From: Colletotrichum lupini
Lineage: Eukaryota > Ascomycota > Sordariomycetes > Glomerellales > Glomerellaceae
Reading direction: 5' to 3'
NCBI RefSeq assembly: GCF_023278565.1
Contig: NC_064676.1
Coordinates: 310,001 to 374,000 of the forward strand
Length of the DNA stretch: 64,000 nt
A program made the position numbers and the translations under genes. A model generated the notes under the pieces. That model saw only the letters and a list, made by a program, of their open reading frames with translations. It was not told the DNA's origin and did not search any database. Numbering within the stretch: the stretch's first letter is position 1; each line of letters opens with the position of its first letter. Below, piece by piece: positions 1 to 11,999 of the stretch.

Positions 1-479
1 ACGAACCATTCCGAAGCGCCACTTTGATTCCATAATTTCCAGGGACCGTTCCTGCGTTTCACATTGACCACCTTCTCTCTCCTCCCGATGGCTCCCCTCC
101 CACCGAATCCTTAATCCTTCATCTGACTTTACCCACCCGACTTTGAGAGAGGCTTCTCAGCCAGTGATAGGTCTCATCGCGTCGGTTGATATAACTCACA
201 GACAGGCCGGGTCGTGCTTTCAAAGGGCACATGGCGAATGAATGTGTGAGGTGAGAGGCCAAGTCGAAAAAGGGAGATGGGATCTGGAATAAGTACAACA
301 AGGCCAGCAAGTCATTTGCTTCTGCTCACGATTCACCTTCCCCATTCAACGCTCATAAAGAAGTCTCGTTGATGAGTGTGCACTCGGGACGCCCGGCCCT
401 CGTTGATTACTGTTTAACTCCATCGTTTTGCATTACTAGAGGATTACCGCAGTATATATAGACGCTACCCTGCCCTCGA
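1..479. other. Intergenic, no gene seen
   Basis: Balanced base composition and no convincing coding frame on either strand. Positions 395-407 carry the 13 bp word GGCCCTCGTTGAT, which recurs at 1260-1272 on the other side of the AT-rich block. Confidence 0.5.
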
Positions 480-1259
480 ATTCCGTACTATTTAACCTTA
501 ACCCTTTTTATAAATTACCTATTTTTTCCTTTATTTTACCCTCTCTCTCGTTAAGGGATCGCTAAAATTATAATTTTAATAACTTATTAATAAACTAATA
601 TTACTATTTAAAAATAAATAACTTATATATATATATAAGTACTAGGAATCTTATTATTATAAAAATAATAATAAATATATTAAAGTATTTAAAAAAGCTT
701 TTTAATAAACTTTTAATACTATTTAAAGTAATAATCCTCGAGCTATAAAAAGAAGCTAAGGTATTATATTAATACGGCCCTATTTATTTTATTAATATTA
801 ATAATACCCTTTTTAATATAAAATATATTAGTAATACTTTATAATTACGTTATTATACTTTATAAATCGTACTTAATATTAATAAGAATTTTAGTATTAT
901 TTTTTAATTTATCTCTTAGTTCTTTTATTAAAACTATTATTATAAAGTTAATTTAATTATTAATATCTTGATAAGTATTTTAACTTAACTTAGAGGTTTT
1001 TATAGTTCTTAAATAGAGGTTTTTAAGGGATTTATAATTAGATTTTTTATTTATTATAAGCGAAGTTATTATAATTAAAGCTATAGTATTATTTATAAAC
1101 CTCGATAATAAGTAGTTAGTAATATAATTTTTTTTTATAATAAGCTTAAAAAAGTATTTTAATTTAAGTACTAAGTAGGTATTATATTATTTTATTAAAA
1201 CTATATTCTTATACTTATAACTTAGAAAGAATTAACTTTCTTTGATAATAAGGTACTTA
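480..1259. repeat. AT-rich RIPed repeat relic
   Basis: The stretch is almost entirely TA, AA and TT words, with CG still present but CA and TG rare. That is the pattern left by RIP, which converts CpA to TpA on both strands. No reading frame survives. Its right end, about 1190-1256, is an inverted, C-to-T/G-to-A mutated copy of the unmutated sequence at about 1513-1580, so the block is probably the decayed body of a transposon. The element family cannot be told from what remains. Confidence 0.7.
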
Positions 1260-1419
1260 GGCCCTCGTTGATGGAAATGACTAACGACCCCTGGAACTCA
1301 AATCGACACGCGCAATCTCGTCCAGTGCGAGGCGAGCAGTGTGGACCCTGCACTTTGGAGGAGGGACGGAGGAGTATTCGTACGTCTCACTGATCTCAGC
1401 CGACCACGGGCGACATAGC

Positions 1420-2203
1420 TGACCTGACCCGACCGTGAAGTTGAGCTGACCTGATCGTGGATGATGGACCTGACCTGACGTATCCACAGTCGAATTCCTG
1501 TACAGATTCTTAGTAATACCTTGTTATCGAAGAAAGTTAATTCTTTCTGAGTCACAAGTACAAGAATACAGTTTTAATAAAACAGTATTCCTGTACAGAT
1601 TCAATGGTCGGGTCAGGTCAGATCAGCTTTGATCACTACTCTCAATCGGCCACTGGCCCAATGCCTGCGCTGGCCCGTGTTCTTGAGCTGAGCTGATCTG
1701 TTGTCCTTGACCTGACCTGACGTGAGTTGAGCTGAGCATAACATCTGTTTGCACATGGAGCGTACCTCAGGTCAAACTCAGCCTCCTGTCCTCCAAGGCT
1801 CCAATGGCAGCGAGCCCTTGCCCGTCAACGAACAGCTACAGCTGGCCCGAGCCCATTATACACTGTTCTGCGTACTTGACCTGACCTGACCAGAACATCT
1901 CTCATTTTGCAGTTGGAGTATGCCTCAGGTCAGGTCGAGTTTGGCCTCAAGTCGTCCACTCGCAAGCTGCCATTGCTCGAGTGCTTGCTTGACTTGACTT
2001 GGCAAGACAGTTGACCTGCCTGACCTGACCATGAAATCCATACAGATAGCTTGATTGCGGGTACGTCAGGTCAAGTCGACCTCAACCTCGCCTCCTCCGA
2101 TAATAATCAGCCATTGCCTGACACTCCTTTGACTTGACTTGACCTGACCCGACCACAAGTCCTTGAAGCTTCGACTACACACGTCAGGTCAGCTCAGGTC
2201 AGA
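1420..2203. repeat. Diverged minisatellite of GACCTGACC/GGTCAGGTC words
   Basis: Words of the form TTGACCTGACCTGACC recur on the plus strand near 1420, 1469, 1708, 1876, 2011 and 2140. The opposite orientation (CAGGTCAGGTC) occurs near 1611, 1768, 1924, 2064 and 2182. From 1708 on they alternate: a forward word, a spacer of about 40-50 bp, then a reverse word. This makes three to four diverged units of roughly 130-170 bp, each carrying an imperfect inverted pair. No protein-coding signal is seen. Unlike its neighbour it is not RIPed. Confidence 0.65.
1494..1602. repeat. LTR-like fragment between 16 bp direct repeats
   Basis: The 16 bp word ATTCCTGTACAGATTC occurs at 1494-1509 and again at 1587-1602. 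Between them, 1522-1584 is a 63 bp segment that begins TGTTATCG and ends AAAACA, so it has the TG...CA ends of an LTR. The same segment lies inverted at about 1190-1256, where the differences seen are C/T or G/A transitions. No 5 bp target duplication flanks the 63 bp unit, so calling it a solo LTR is only an inference; a fragment of a larger element is equally possible. Confidence 0.45.
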
Positions 2204-2279
2204 AAGAGAACCAACGGTCGGCTGAACCACCACCTCCACCACAATACAAAGATTCGATGCGCGCCGAACCTAATCAATG

Positions 2280-3755
2280 ACCTGAATCTATTCCAAAAAC
2301 TCCATCCTGAAGCGCGAGCATCCTTCCTCTCTCCCTCACCTGGGAATCACATATTGCCCAGGCAGGCCCCTCCACGCTACGCGACGCGCGCCTCCAGTCA
2401 CTCGATCCAAGAGCAACATGTACTCCGTACGCTCGGAGCCCGCAAACATCACGTATCCAAGAGAACACAAACGCAAAACCGCACCGCACTCCTCGACCCC
2501 GCAATGCGCTGCACTGCACCGCGCGCCGCAGTCAGCAGCCAGCAGGCAGCGTACGGCAGCATCTCTAGCAGCTGCCATCCTCGGTGAAGTGAAACCTCGT
2601 CCGTCCATGCATTCGGTCCAAGCTCCTATCCCCTAAACCCCTCCGTCCCGACACGAATGCCCCAATTCGCCAACTCCCGTGTCATCTCTTGAGGGGATCA
2701 AGTCTTGACAGACCATGACAACGGCACCCGTCTGTTCTCGCAAAGCACGGGGGTACGGGTTGCAGCACGCACCACCCTTCACCTGTCATCACGTCACATC
2801 ACGGCCTCCTTCACCTCGGTCAAGCCAAATTGCGTCCGCAGCTCTATAGCCGTGGATGTGCTGCGTCTGCAACGCTCGAGACATGACCTGTATGCACCTC
2901 ATCATAAATGGACATAACACAGCAACAGGTGATATGTTCTCGCCCTGCACCCCTGAGTGTTCTGCCATATAAACTATCAAATCGACTCCCCATGGCCTCA
3001 TTTAAACTTTTCCGTTATCATCATCTGCAGCTCCTCAGAGCAATATTTCAAACAAAACAGCCACCTTCGAAGATTCACCCCAATGGCTGACCCTCCAAGT
3101 ACGAGTTATCTGCATGTCTGCCAACTAAGATGTAAGGGAGCATGGACCATGAGTCGTTGCGCCCATGCGGCAGCACATGAATTACATTAAGGCAAGTCTT
3201 CAATGCCGACCATGCATGAGTGTCGATCACACGTCTCCGAGCCACATCACATTCAAAAGAGGGACAAGCATTCAAGCACACGTTTGTGATCGCTGTCTTT
3301 ATTTGCAATTAACATTGATATGTCTGCCTTGCAGGGATTCAACCCCGGCCGTCTGGACCCTTGCGCTTCAATGACCCCTTCAAAGCCTTTCATAAACTTT
3401 TGCAGACCAAAGATGTTGCGACCCCAGAGCTTCCAACCACGACCCTCTTGGATGAAAGTAAAATCTTGCGCGCGATTGTCTAAAGAAATCTCAAAAATCG
3501 CATCGCTAAGACCTCAACGCCTTTTGAGTATGCCCGATGCCTGTACCGAAAATGAGAAACCTGGGGTATTCGAATGGCTGCGATCTGAGAAATAGTAGCT
3601 GAATGCTTCCATCCAGATACTGCGAACACTCCCTCTCCTTCTCTCGCTCTCGGCAATAGTTGTCTGCCGAAAATCACGAGGTTGCGGAATCGTCGCAAAC
3701 AGTGCTGATATAAGAAAGACGGCAAAACTCAGAAATGCAGTATCTGGTGGCCCGG
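2280..3755. other. Intergenic, no gene seen
   Basis: Several short open frames exist on both strands, but none has recognisable protein features or a coherent exon structure. The region lies downstream of the zinc-finger gene and probably contains its 3' untranslated sequence near 3600-3755. Confidence 0.5.
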
Positions 3756-5932
3756 TCACTCTTCGTCATCAGAGCTAGAGTCTGATTCGGAGGAGCTCTC
3801 AACGTCGTCCAAGTCAATAGGGGCTCTGGCATCACCCCCAACTTGCTTGAGAAGCTGCAAGGCCGTCATACCGCCATTAGACGATGGCCTCGACGGCGTT
3901 GCGTCCAACGCGCTTTCGTCCGGAGGAGCAGACCCAACCTTCTTCGACGGGCTTGGGACGTGCACCTCAACTTTATAGTTGCCTTGATGATATGTTGACG
4001 GCGGCGGCCGGCTTGCCACCGGCTGTGCGGACGCAGCCGGCTGTGACATGCTCATGCTCGCCGTCGGATCCTGTGTTGCGGCCGTCGCGTTGGACCCGTT
4101 GAGGCCATTGGCCATGTCTGTTACCGCGACGGTCTGGATCGGTGTGAGGTCCCGCGGAGTCTGCGTCGCCGACGCATCACCATTTCCATTGAGGCGAGCT
4201 CGCTTGTCGGCATGGCCTTCCTTACTCGGCGTAGGAATTGCGCGAGGTACACCATCAGGCATGCCCATACGCTGGCGCTCCAGTTCCATCTCCTCGCGAT
4301 TACGTCGCTGGCGCAGCTTGATGCCGTACTTCTTGCGGATCGTGGACTGCTTGCATGCGTACGAGTTCCTGAATCCCACCAGCTTCTTCTGCAATTCATC
4401 CGGGTCACCACCGGCTTTCTGCGCAGCTTCGATTTTTATCTTGAACCCTTCTTCGGCTAATTGCAACTCGGCCTTCAGCGCCTCAATTTGATGTACTGTG
4501 AGATGGGCCATGTCCTTGTGCTGAGGAGTGCCCAATGGAGCATCCGAGAGATCAACCGCCTGAGAGCTGGAAGGAGCGCGAGGTGTCTGGGTGTTCGAGT
4601 ATGCCGGGCTGTTGCTACCGGAGGCGACGTACATGGGGGCGCTATCCGGAGCTGGCCGTTTGACGGGCGGGTTGAGAACTGGTAGCGGCAGAGACGCCTT
4701 CGGAATCGAGGCAATATCATCCTTGATGACTTCGTCAAAATCGCCACACACTTTGTTCAACCTGTGGTATACCAAACCAGCCATGCCGCCGAATCTTTGC
4801 GCGCAGTGAGGGCACACGTACGCCTCACTAGTCGATTTTGACAGCGGAGCCGTCTTGACACAGATCTTCTTCTTGACGTGCTGCTGACGGTCAGCTTGGC
4901 CCACGTCGCAAATGAGACCATCACTTACATGTTGGTAGGCCGATACCCCTGGGAAAGTGCGGTGACAGTAGAGGCACTGCGGGTTGGCAGGATCCGCTGG
5001 CTCCAGGGGTTGCGCAGGGAGCTCTGGCATTTGGTTGACACTTTTGAAGGAGTTCGTACGCGCAAGGGCAACTTGATGTTGTTGTTGTAACGGCTGGTGC
5101 TGCTGTTGCTGTTGTTGTTGGGCCGGAGCCGCAGGAGCATTTCCAGGCAAGGAGGGGATGACATGTTCATTCTCGACGATATCCGCAGCATCGTATCCGA
5201 GCCTCTCCGCTCGCGCTAGGGCATTAACTAGTCGACGTGCCTGGATAGTGGGCAGACGAGCTATGAGAGCTCTGTCAAGGAACGTGTCGGAGGCCTTGGC
5301 GAGAATCTTATCCGCCACCTCATCAATGTCAGCCGTAGTCATGGCATTGATAAGCTCGTGCTTGCCAGCCTCTAGGAACCTTGCGCCAAAGTCTCTGACG
5401 GCTCTCTGGAAGATTCCCACGTCGGCTTGATGCATGGTGACGTTCATCTGTAAGAGGGTCAGTCAATCGTGATTCGTCAAGAGCCTCCCGGCTTCCTTCC
5501 CATAACGTGGTGATCCCCGCGACAGATACTTACAAGAAAAGCCAGGTGATAGTGTGAGCCAAGGAGACACTTTGGGTGGTTGTCCCTAATCGCACGTCTG
5601 ACTGCATCCGGGTCTGATTCTTGAATCGCAGCGGAGAGCCGAGCATAGTCGTCCTGGAATCTCTTATTTTTGTCCACCTTACCCGTATGTTGAGCTGACG
5701 CTGGCTGAGTTTCTTGCTGAATATCAGAGGTGACAACCGGAACAACAGGCGGCTTGACTCCATTCGCAGCAGCACCTGGTACAGGAAAAGGCACCGGGGT
5801 CTGCTTGGGAGCCGCAGCTGGTTGCGATGGCGGAGGGAAAGCGGGAGAATGTGATGCGGACTGGCGAATTGATCCATGGCCGTATGCGCCGGCGTTGGGC
5901 ATAGGCGGCTGCTGCATCATTGGTGATGCCAT
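3756..5932 (-). CDS. Tandem CCHC zinc-finger protein, function unknown
   Basis: Three exons (5932-5534, 5447-4929, 4880-3756) give 680 aa. The ATG at 5932 was chosen because the frame upstream has no ATG and TTTTCACAG, a good acceptor, lies just before it, suggesting a 5' UTR intron. Two fingers of identical spacing, C-x2-C-x12-H-x5-C, sit at C291/C294/H307/C313 and C329/C332/H345/C351. The first is completed only when the 48 nt intron 4928-4881 is removed. Before the fingers are a helical region (about 105-230) and a Gln-rich stretch (about 240-260). A charged, probably helical segment follows (about 420-510). The end is an acidic Ser/Asp/Glu tail of about 18 residues. A nuclear role in nucleic-acid binding or chromatin is an inference; I do not recognise a named orthologue. 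Confidence 0.85.
4881..4928 (-). other. 48 nt in-frame intron with NAGNAG acceptor
   Basis: The donor is GTAAGT and a CTGAC branch-like word lies near the 3' end. The acceptor reads CAGCAG, giving two possible sites 3 nt apart. The distal site restores the exact C-x2-C-x12-H-x5-C finger; the proximal site adds one Gln. The intron has no stop and a length divisible by three, so retention would keep the frame but insert 16 residues in the middle of zinc finger 1. Confidence 0.7.
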
Positions 5933-7162
5933 CTCTGAACAGCCGCTTGCTTGATCTGTGAAAAGTGACTCTATAGCCAAGCCAAATGGAAGACGTTGTT
6001 CAAGAAGCCAAGTGCACTGGTTGAAGAAGGAACGACTCTAAGTTGAATGAGATCGTCGTCCGTGGACCCAATTTGGTCAGGTGCAACCTTTTCGAGTGTC
6101 AGTAACGGTCCAAAAGTGCGCTGAGAAGAAGCTGCTCACTATCCACGAGTTGACGCGTCAATCTTTCGTCAAACGCGTTCTTTGACGTCGATCTCGAGTT
6201 CGCGATCTTGATCGTGGGGGATGCTCGTCGTCCTCAAAGTGCCGTTCTGCGCAAACAAGTGGGCAGACGTAAGTGGAGCACGGATTGTGTTAAGTAAAGG
6301 GTGGAAAAAATAGGAAAAGTTAGGGCGGAGGAGGGGCCACGTCTTTATTAAGGTAGTAGAAAAAGTTAATTAGCGTGACTTATTTAGAAGGGGGGGGGGC
6401 CTGGGACCGCTATAAGTAATAGCTAGAGAAGGTGCTATAACTTGCTATAGCGTTTTTGGCAGGAAAGACCCGCTCTTACCCCTTAGCTCCGGTTTGATTG
6501 GCCGCGCTTTCCGTTTGCTTTATAATGACATAAGAATCTGTCACACATTCGCGACTGCCCTAAGGTGCCACATAAGACGCTTGGACTCGATGCACCCAAT
6601 CAGAGCATTCGGAGCAGGAGTGGCCGTTAAATTGGAGCAATTACTGCAGAAAAAGTAACATTTTTAGCCCTTTTATTAATAAGTCGCAATACGGAGTAGA
6701 TTCTCTCCATATTTTGTCACCCACGTGTAAGAAGCGCATGATTCGTATTATTTCGGCCACAGTAACGAGCAGCGAGACTGGGTCATTTGAACAACGGCAA
6801 AGCATCGCAATGTTGACAATTAGGTGGGAGCGAGTTTGTCTCGAGAAAAATCATCTGAATGCAACAGCGTCATTGGCGCCGAGAACAAAGACCGAGGCAT
6901 TGTGTCACCACCCAGAGCACCTTGAAAGAACTGTTGTGTTGCAAATCCAGAACAGAGTCCAGATTGTCATTACGGTAAACTACTGATAACCATGCCGAGT
7001 ACCCGTCCAATTACCTCTGCTTTTCGCGAGCTCCATCGTTATAGGCGCTTACGGCCTCCAGTCCATTCATCCATCCATCATTCCCGGCCATTATCTCATG
7101 AGAAGTCCTTCCCAGCCCAGGGTATCATTCGGTTTCGCACTCCGCGCCAGCGTTGTCGCTGC
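5933..7162. other. Intergenic: promoter of zinc-finger gene, 3' side of annexin
   Basis: No gene is seen. Positions about 6296-6460 look like an old, partly RIPed repeat remnant (TAAGTAA, TTAATTAG and CTATAAGTAATAG words) and include a run of ten G at 6390-6399. A second AT-rich patch lies at about 6650-6710. Confidence 0.45.
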
Positions 7163-8666
7163 TCAAATGTTCTCGCCAATACACGCCAACATCAGCCTCT
7201 GGTAATCGCCGCTCGTCTCGCCCCGGATCCTGCTCGCCAAGCTGCGGTTGTACCTAGCTTGGTACGCACCCTTGACGTTGGCGAGGGTGTTCTTGTCCCA
7301 GTGGTATCGCACCACGCGTGCTACGAGCAGATGATCCTTGGTGCCGAGCCCAGCCATTGAGTCTTCCAGGAGCTTGGCGGCATGCATGTACTTGTCGACT
7401 GCGTTGCGGAGCTGGAAAAGAAGGGCGTCCTCCATGTGACCAGAGAATTCCTATCGCGTAAGTTAGTATCGGGTATGACGTGCGCGTCGAACTGGGCCGG
7501 CTTACCTTCTTAATGACTTCCTCAAGCTTCCTCCTAAACTTCTGCTCGTAGGCTTGGTTGATGGCGCGGATCTGATTGTCGTTGCGGGTGCTCAGGATGC
7601 TGCAAACAAGCATCTCATCCGTGCCGACCTTGCCTTCGGTAGCCTTGTACAACTCCATGACATCTGAGTCGACCTGTTGTGGCACAACGGGTGCAGAGTC
7701 TTCTGCTCTGTTGGCACCCAGAACGATGAGGAAATGCCTCTCGGTCTTCATGCTGAGGTCGCCCTTTACGTCATCCTCCAGGCGCCTCTTGAATGTTTGC
7801 TGGTATGCGCTCTTGATGGCCTGCAGATCCGCGTTTGAACGGCTGAGGAGAATGTCATTCAGAACACTCTCCTTTGTGCCAACCCCGTCCATTGCCTCGT
7901 ACAAGTTATAGATATCGGAGCGGAGGGGGCCGCGGGCGATAGACACCAAGCCCTTCTGGAACCAACTACTTGTCTCCTTTTTGATATCCTGCTCGAGATC
8001 ACGCCTGAAATTCCTGTTGAATGTTGTTCTGATGGCATCGATCTGCAGAGGATCCTTGGTTGCTAGACAGCGGATGAGAGTCTTCTCGTCGGTACCAAAC
8101 CCCTTCATTGCGTTGCGCGCTGTCGTCGCGTCAGGAGTCGCATCCCATTGGATGATCTGAGGAGCGCCGTATCCCAAAGACGCCGGCGTCGGGGGTCCGT
8201 AGTGCTGAGGCGGAGGAGCGCCATACGACTGGTTGGGTGGCGGTGCCCCGTAGCCACCCGGCGCGGGAGAGTGTCCGCCATATGGCGAGGGAGGGATCGG
8301 GGGAGGTGCGCCGTATGCGCCGCCCTGAGGCGGATACTGGCCTGGCGGAGGCCCCTGGGGCGGGGGGTAGTGTCCGCCTTGCGGGGGGTATTGGCCCGGA
8401 GGAGGTTGTTGGTAGTAGCCGCCCTGTTGAGGAGGTGCACCATATTGACCGGGCGGAGGACCTTGAGGAGGAGGGTAATGTCCTCCTTGCGGAGGATAAG
8501 GTGATCCGCCGTAACCTCCCTGTTGAGGGGGCGGATACTGCTGGCCGTAGCCCTGGCCGTGAGGCTCTGAATTGGTGTCAGGATCTAAATAACAAGCATG
8601 AGAGGATCGCAGAAATGCGGAATGCAACTTACGCGCGCCGTAGCCGTACTGGCCTGGATAGGACAT
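7163..8666 (-). CDS. Annexin with Pro/Gly/Tyr-rich N-terminus
   Basis: Three exons (8666-8633, 8584-7506, 7450-7163) give 466 aa. The introns are 48 nt (8632-8585) and 55 nt (7505-7451), both with GTAAG donors. The ATG at 8666 opens MSYPGQYGYGA; the open frame further upstream lacks an ATG. The first third consists of PPPQG/PGQYPPQ-type low-complexity repeats, as in other long-tailed fungal annexins. Four annexin repeats follow, each recognisable by its type II calcium loop: GFGTDE, GVGTKE, KVGTDE and GLGTKD. Annexins bind acidic phospholipid membranes in a calcium-dependent way and act in membrane trafficking or organisation. The KVGTDE loop of repeat 3 lacks the usual first Gly, so calcium binding there may be weaker. 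Confidence 0.95.
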
Positions 8667-10904
8667 TGAAGTCTGGAATGCGACGCGCAAAGCTCGATCG
8701 GTTGACGGTGCCGGGAGAATCGGGGGCGCGCTTGCGTCAGAGGTCAAGAGGGGGCGGGGTACTGGATGTTAGGTAAATGTGAACTGCGTATTCATACGGA
8801 GTAGGTGTTGTAAAAGACTGCGGGGCAGCACAAGGTGACGAGATGCAAGAAGACGGAAAGTCGGATGAGAGAATCGTAGATGGGACTGGGCGGCGTAGCT
8901 TATTTTAAAGCTTACATGTGGCGGACGGACAAGACGGGGTCTCAAGAGGCAAGCGAGGTGACGGCGACGAGACCGGTGTGTGGCTGTGAGTCTTTTGCTA
9001 AGGCAAGAATTGCGTGTTTGGGCCCTGTGCCGGTGCTGAGAGGGGGAAGCTGGAGGTGATCCTTTCCGGCCGTCACCTGCTTTCTGTTGGTGGGAAGAGC
9101 TTGAGCTAAGGTGGAAGATCGAACCCGACGAATCGATCCGTACGCGGAGCTTCTCCCAGCAGTCAGCAGCAGAAAAGCCAAAGTCATTGGGCTGCGAGAC
9201 GGTCTGCCCAGACTGGTGTGGTGGCTTAGTAGGCACGCGCCCAGCAAAGAAACTCAACGTCATCCACCTGGAAGATTAAACACGACTTCTGGGCGGCGCG
9301 GGCAGTGCGATGAGGTCCACAGAAAGCGACCAGAAGGTCCAAATGTTTCCATCCTCCAAGGCGCCAACCCTGTTGAGCTGCTGTCAGCGCCACAGAGATG
9401 CGTAATCGAGGTAGCACTGCCAAATGTCTCGCGTTCCTGTGCACCATTGCTGCAGCCCGATGCGGTGGGGTATGTTCGCTGTTCAACTCATGATGAATGA
9501 GGCATTGAGTCGAGGTAGAAAGGGATTGTTCTAGATGCTGTAGACCTTGAATTAGTTAGTACGGATATCCGAAGCTGAAGAGTAATGATAGAGCAAACAA
9601 ACGTGCAAGGTGTGATCGACGGCGACCCTGCTGCCCTACGAGATGACATGCACGCTGGGGGCCAGAGCTCCCTTGCCCTTGCACGACTTTGGCGACTGTT
9701 TCTTGTGAAGAAGCTTAGGAAGTGGACCGGGCAGACAGAAGCGCCTGTGGTGCAGAGATGGGAGCGGAGCGGAGAGTCGAGGGGAAGGGTTCGTCTGGAG
9801 GAGGAAGAGGAGGACGCAGGGGCAAGCCACAGGCCAAGGCTCCGATGCACGAGCCACCGGCGAGCTATGGTTCCGGCTGCACCGCCACTTGCTGACAGAT
9901 CTCGGCCTTTCCGGCTCTACGTGGCTCATGTCATTCGTGGCTGGTGGCTTCTCCATGGTGGCTTGTGACACTGAATTACATAACAATACTAAGATACCTC
10001 GCACCTCGAAAAACCAGCCAGCACTGAACAGGCGCATGACAGGATGTGGTTCGACAAAGTGTATCCCCAGCCTGCGATCCGAATGACAGTACCGTCACTA
10101 GTAGCTGTTTGCCTTTGAAGCTTCGCTAGCACGTCTCCCATTTTTCATCAAATGATGGTAGCTTCCTGCGAGGTCTAGATGCAGCAGTGTTAAAAACTCC
10201 GCCAGCTGAGTTGCAACAGCAACAGGAACGCGGGTGGCTGGGCAGCCCTCTTTTACAATCTCCCATTGGCCACAACGGATCCACCTCGGTAAGCTAAGCG
10301 AGCCGTTCAGCCCAGCCCGTACCTGGCGTGCCACGCGTGCCTGGTTTCTGCTCACCTTTAGGCCTGTTGCTCCCCCGCCATTGGTGCCCTTGAGTCGCTG
10401 CGTCCCTGGCCAACCAGCCAAAGGTACCTAACCCCTCCATCCAAATCCCCCCATGCAGTCAAGTCCCTTGTAGGTAACCCCTGGATCAACTGTCAAACCG
10501 CCTTGGAAGCTGCACTACCACCACCAAAATGGAGCCATTTCAACCTCCCAACCACCAACATTTCCCATCACGAGCTTTTCCGAGCTTCCCTCACCCAGCC
10601 ATCCGCGTTTGCGAGTGCAGCGCAGTAAAACCATCATGGCTCCCGCACATCCTTCTGTTTGCTTTTCCTTTTGCTTCTCCAGTTTTTCCTCGTATACCCT
10701 ACAGTCGCTTTTGCAACTATTCGTATTCGATCGACATCGATATCCACCGTCCTGTCAGTGCCCGTCCTTCATCCTGCAGCAACAGCAAGAAGCACAGCAT
10801 CGACCAGGCCTGTTAACTTGAGGCACCAGACTTGACTTGAGACGAGCTCTCTCTTCATCTCTCAAATACATCACACCGCCAGCAGCTGGTGGTCCATCGT
10901 CGAG
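8667..10904. other. Divergent intergenic region, no gene supported
   Basis: It lies between the annexin (-) and the secreted mucin-like gene (+). Several open frames of 100-165 codons occur on both strands, but they are low-complexity, mutually overlapping and lack family features. Pyrimidine-rich tracts at about 10640-10760 and 10850-10870 fit the 5' leader of the downstream plus-strand gene. Confidence 0.45.
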
Positions 10905-11967
10905 ATGCGGCCCTCTGCTCCCCTGCCGCTGCTGCTATCCGTCTCCACAGCAGCAAACGCGATCCCCCTCATCGATCGTCTCCTCCATCTTCGTGGCACA
11001 AAGCCAACAAAGACCTACTCAGTGGTCAATGTTGAGGGAAGTCCCAGCGCCGACCCGCCAGTCGTCACCATCACAAGATCGCCGGTTCAAACAACGGTCA
11101 CGCAGAGAGTCACCGATACCATCACCCAGATCTCGTCTGCAGTACAGACAACATCGACTACATCCCTCATCATCGTGAACGTCGATGGCACCACGGACAG
11201 CGGCCCCGCAACCGTCACTGTCTACCCAAGCGTAAAGCCTACCCCTGAATCAACACCTTTGACAGTCACTCCCACGACGGCACCGACAACGCCACCGGTT
11301 GCTCCTCCGCCAAGTTCTGTTGAGCCAGCACCCTCCTCAGCTGCACCGTCAACTCAAGTCTCCGAGTCTATTCAGCCAGCTCCTTCTTCAACAAGTACGC
11401 CTGGCATCTCTTCGAGCATTGCAATTCCTTCATCCACACCGTCCTCGAGCGCCCCTGTCGTGGTGCCTCCCCCATCAAGCGAGACATTGGCGTCGCCTAG
11501 CCCGTCCTCGCCAGTGCCTTCGTCGCCATCGACATCTGCTCTCGAGCTGCCGCCCTCTACAGAAACACCAGTGGCACCATCATCAGCACCTGTTGGCTCA
11601 TCTACCGCCAGTGTTGTGCCTCTTCCTTCGACGGAAACCCAGGGTACTCCCAGTGCGTTCCCATCGCCGTCGCCGTTGCCGTCCGCCAGTGTCTCCACGG
11701 GAGCAGCTGAGCCTCCATCGACTTGGACATCTATTGCGGCACCCCCAGCATCATCCTCAGCAGCCGCAGCTTCCAGTTCTTCCGAGACCAATGCGGTTCC
11801 CCCTCAGTCATCAGTTACATGGGCTGCTCCAAGTGAACCGGTTTCAACACCAGTTGAATCGTCTGTAGTCATCGTTCAGCCTCCCTCGCCTACAGAGACC
11901 CCGGTTGCGCCGACTTCTTATATCGCTCCCCCTGTGGAACCATCATCTGCTCTTCCACCTAACGTAA

Positions 11968-11999
<32 letters not shown>

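Noticed and set aside
480..1259. AT-rich block considered as a centromere or replication origin
   Set aside because: The TA-rich, CA-poor bias with CG retained is better explained by RIP of a repeat; it is also too short for a regional centromere.
8769..9263. Minus-strand open frame of 164 codons upstream of the annexin
   Set aside because: Low-complexity sequence overlapped by several other frames, with no family features; probably annexin leader or promoter sequence.
9488..10037. Overlapping frames of 120-133 codons on both strands
   Set aside because: Frames overlap on opposite strands and none has domain-like sequence or flanking splice logic.
11372..11791. Minus-strand frame opposite the mucin-like gene
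   Set aside because: Mirror of a repetitive Ser/Pro-rich coding sequence; its Gly/Asp/Val-rich translation is the expected shadow.
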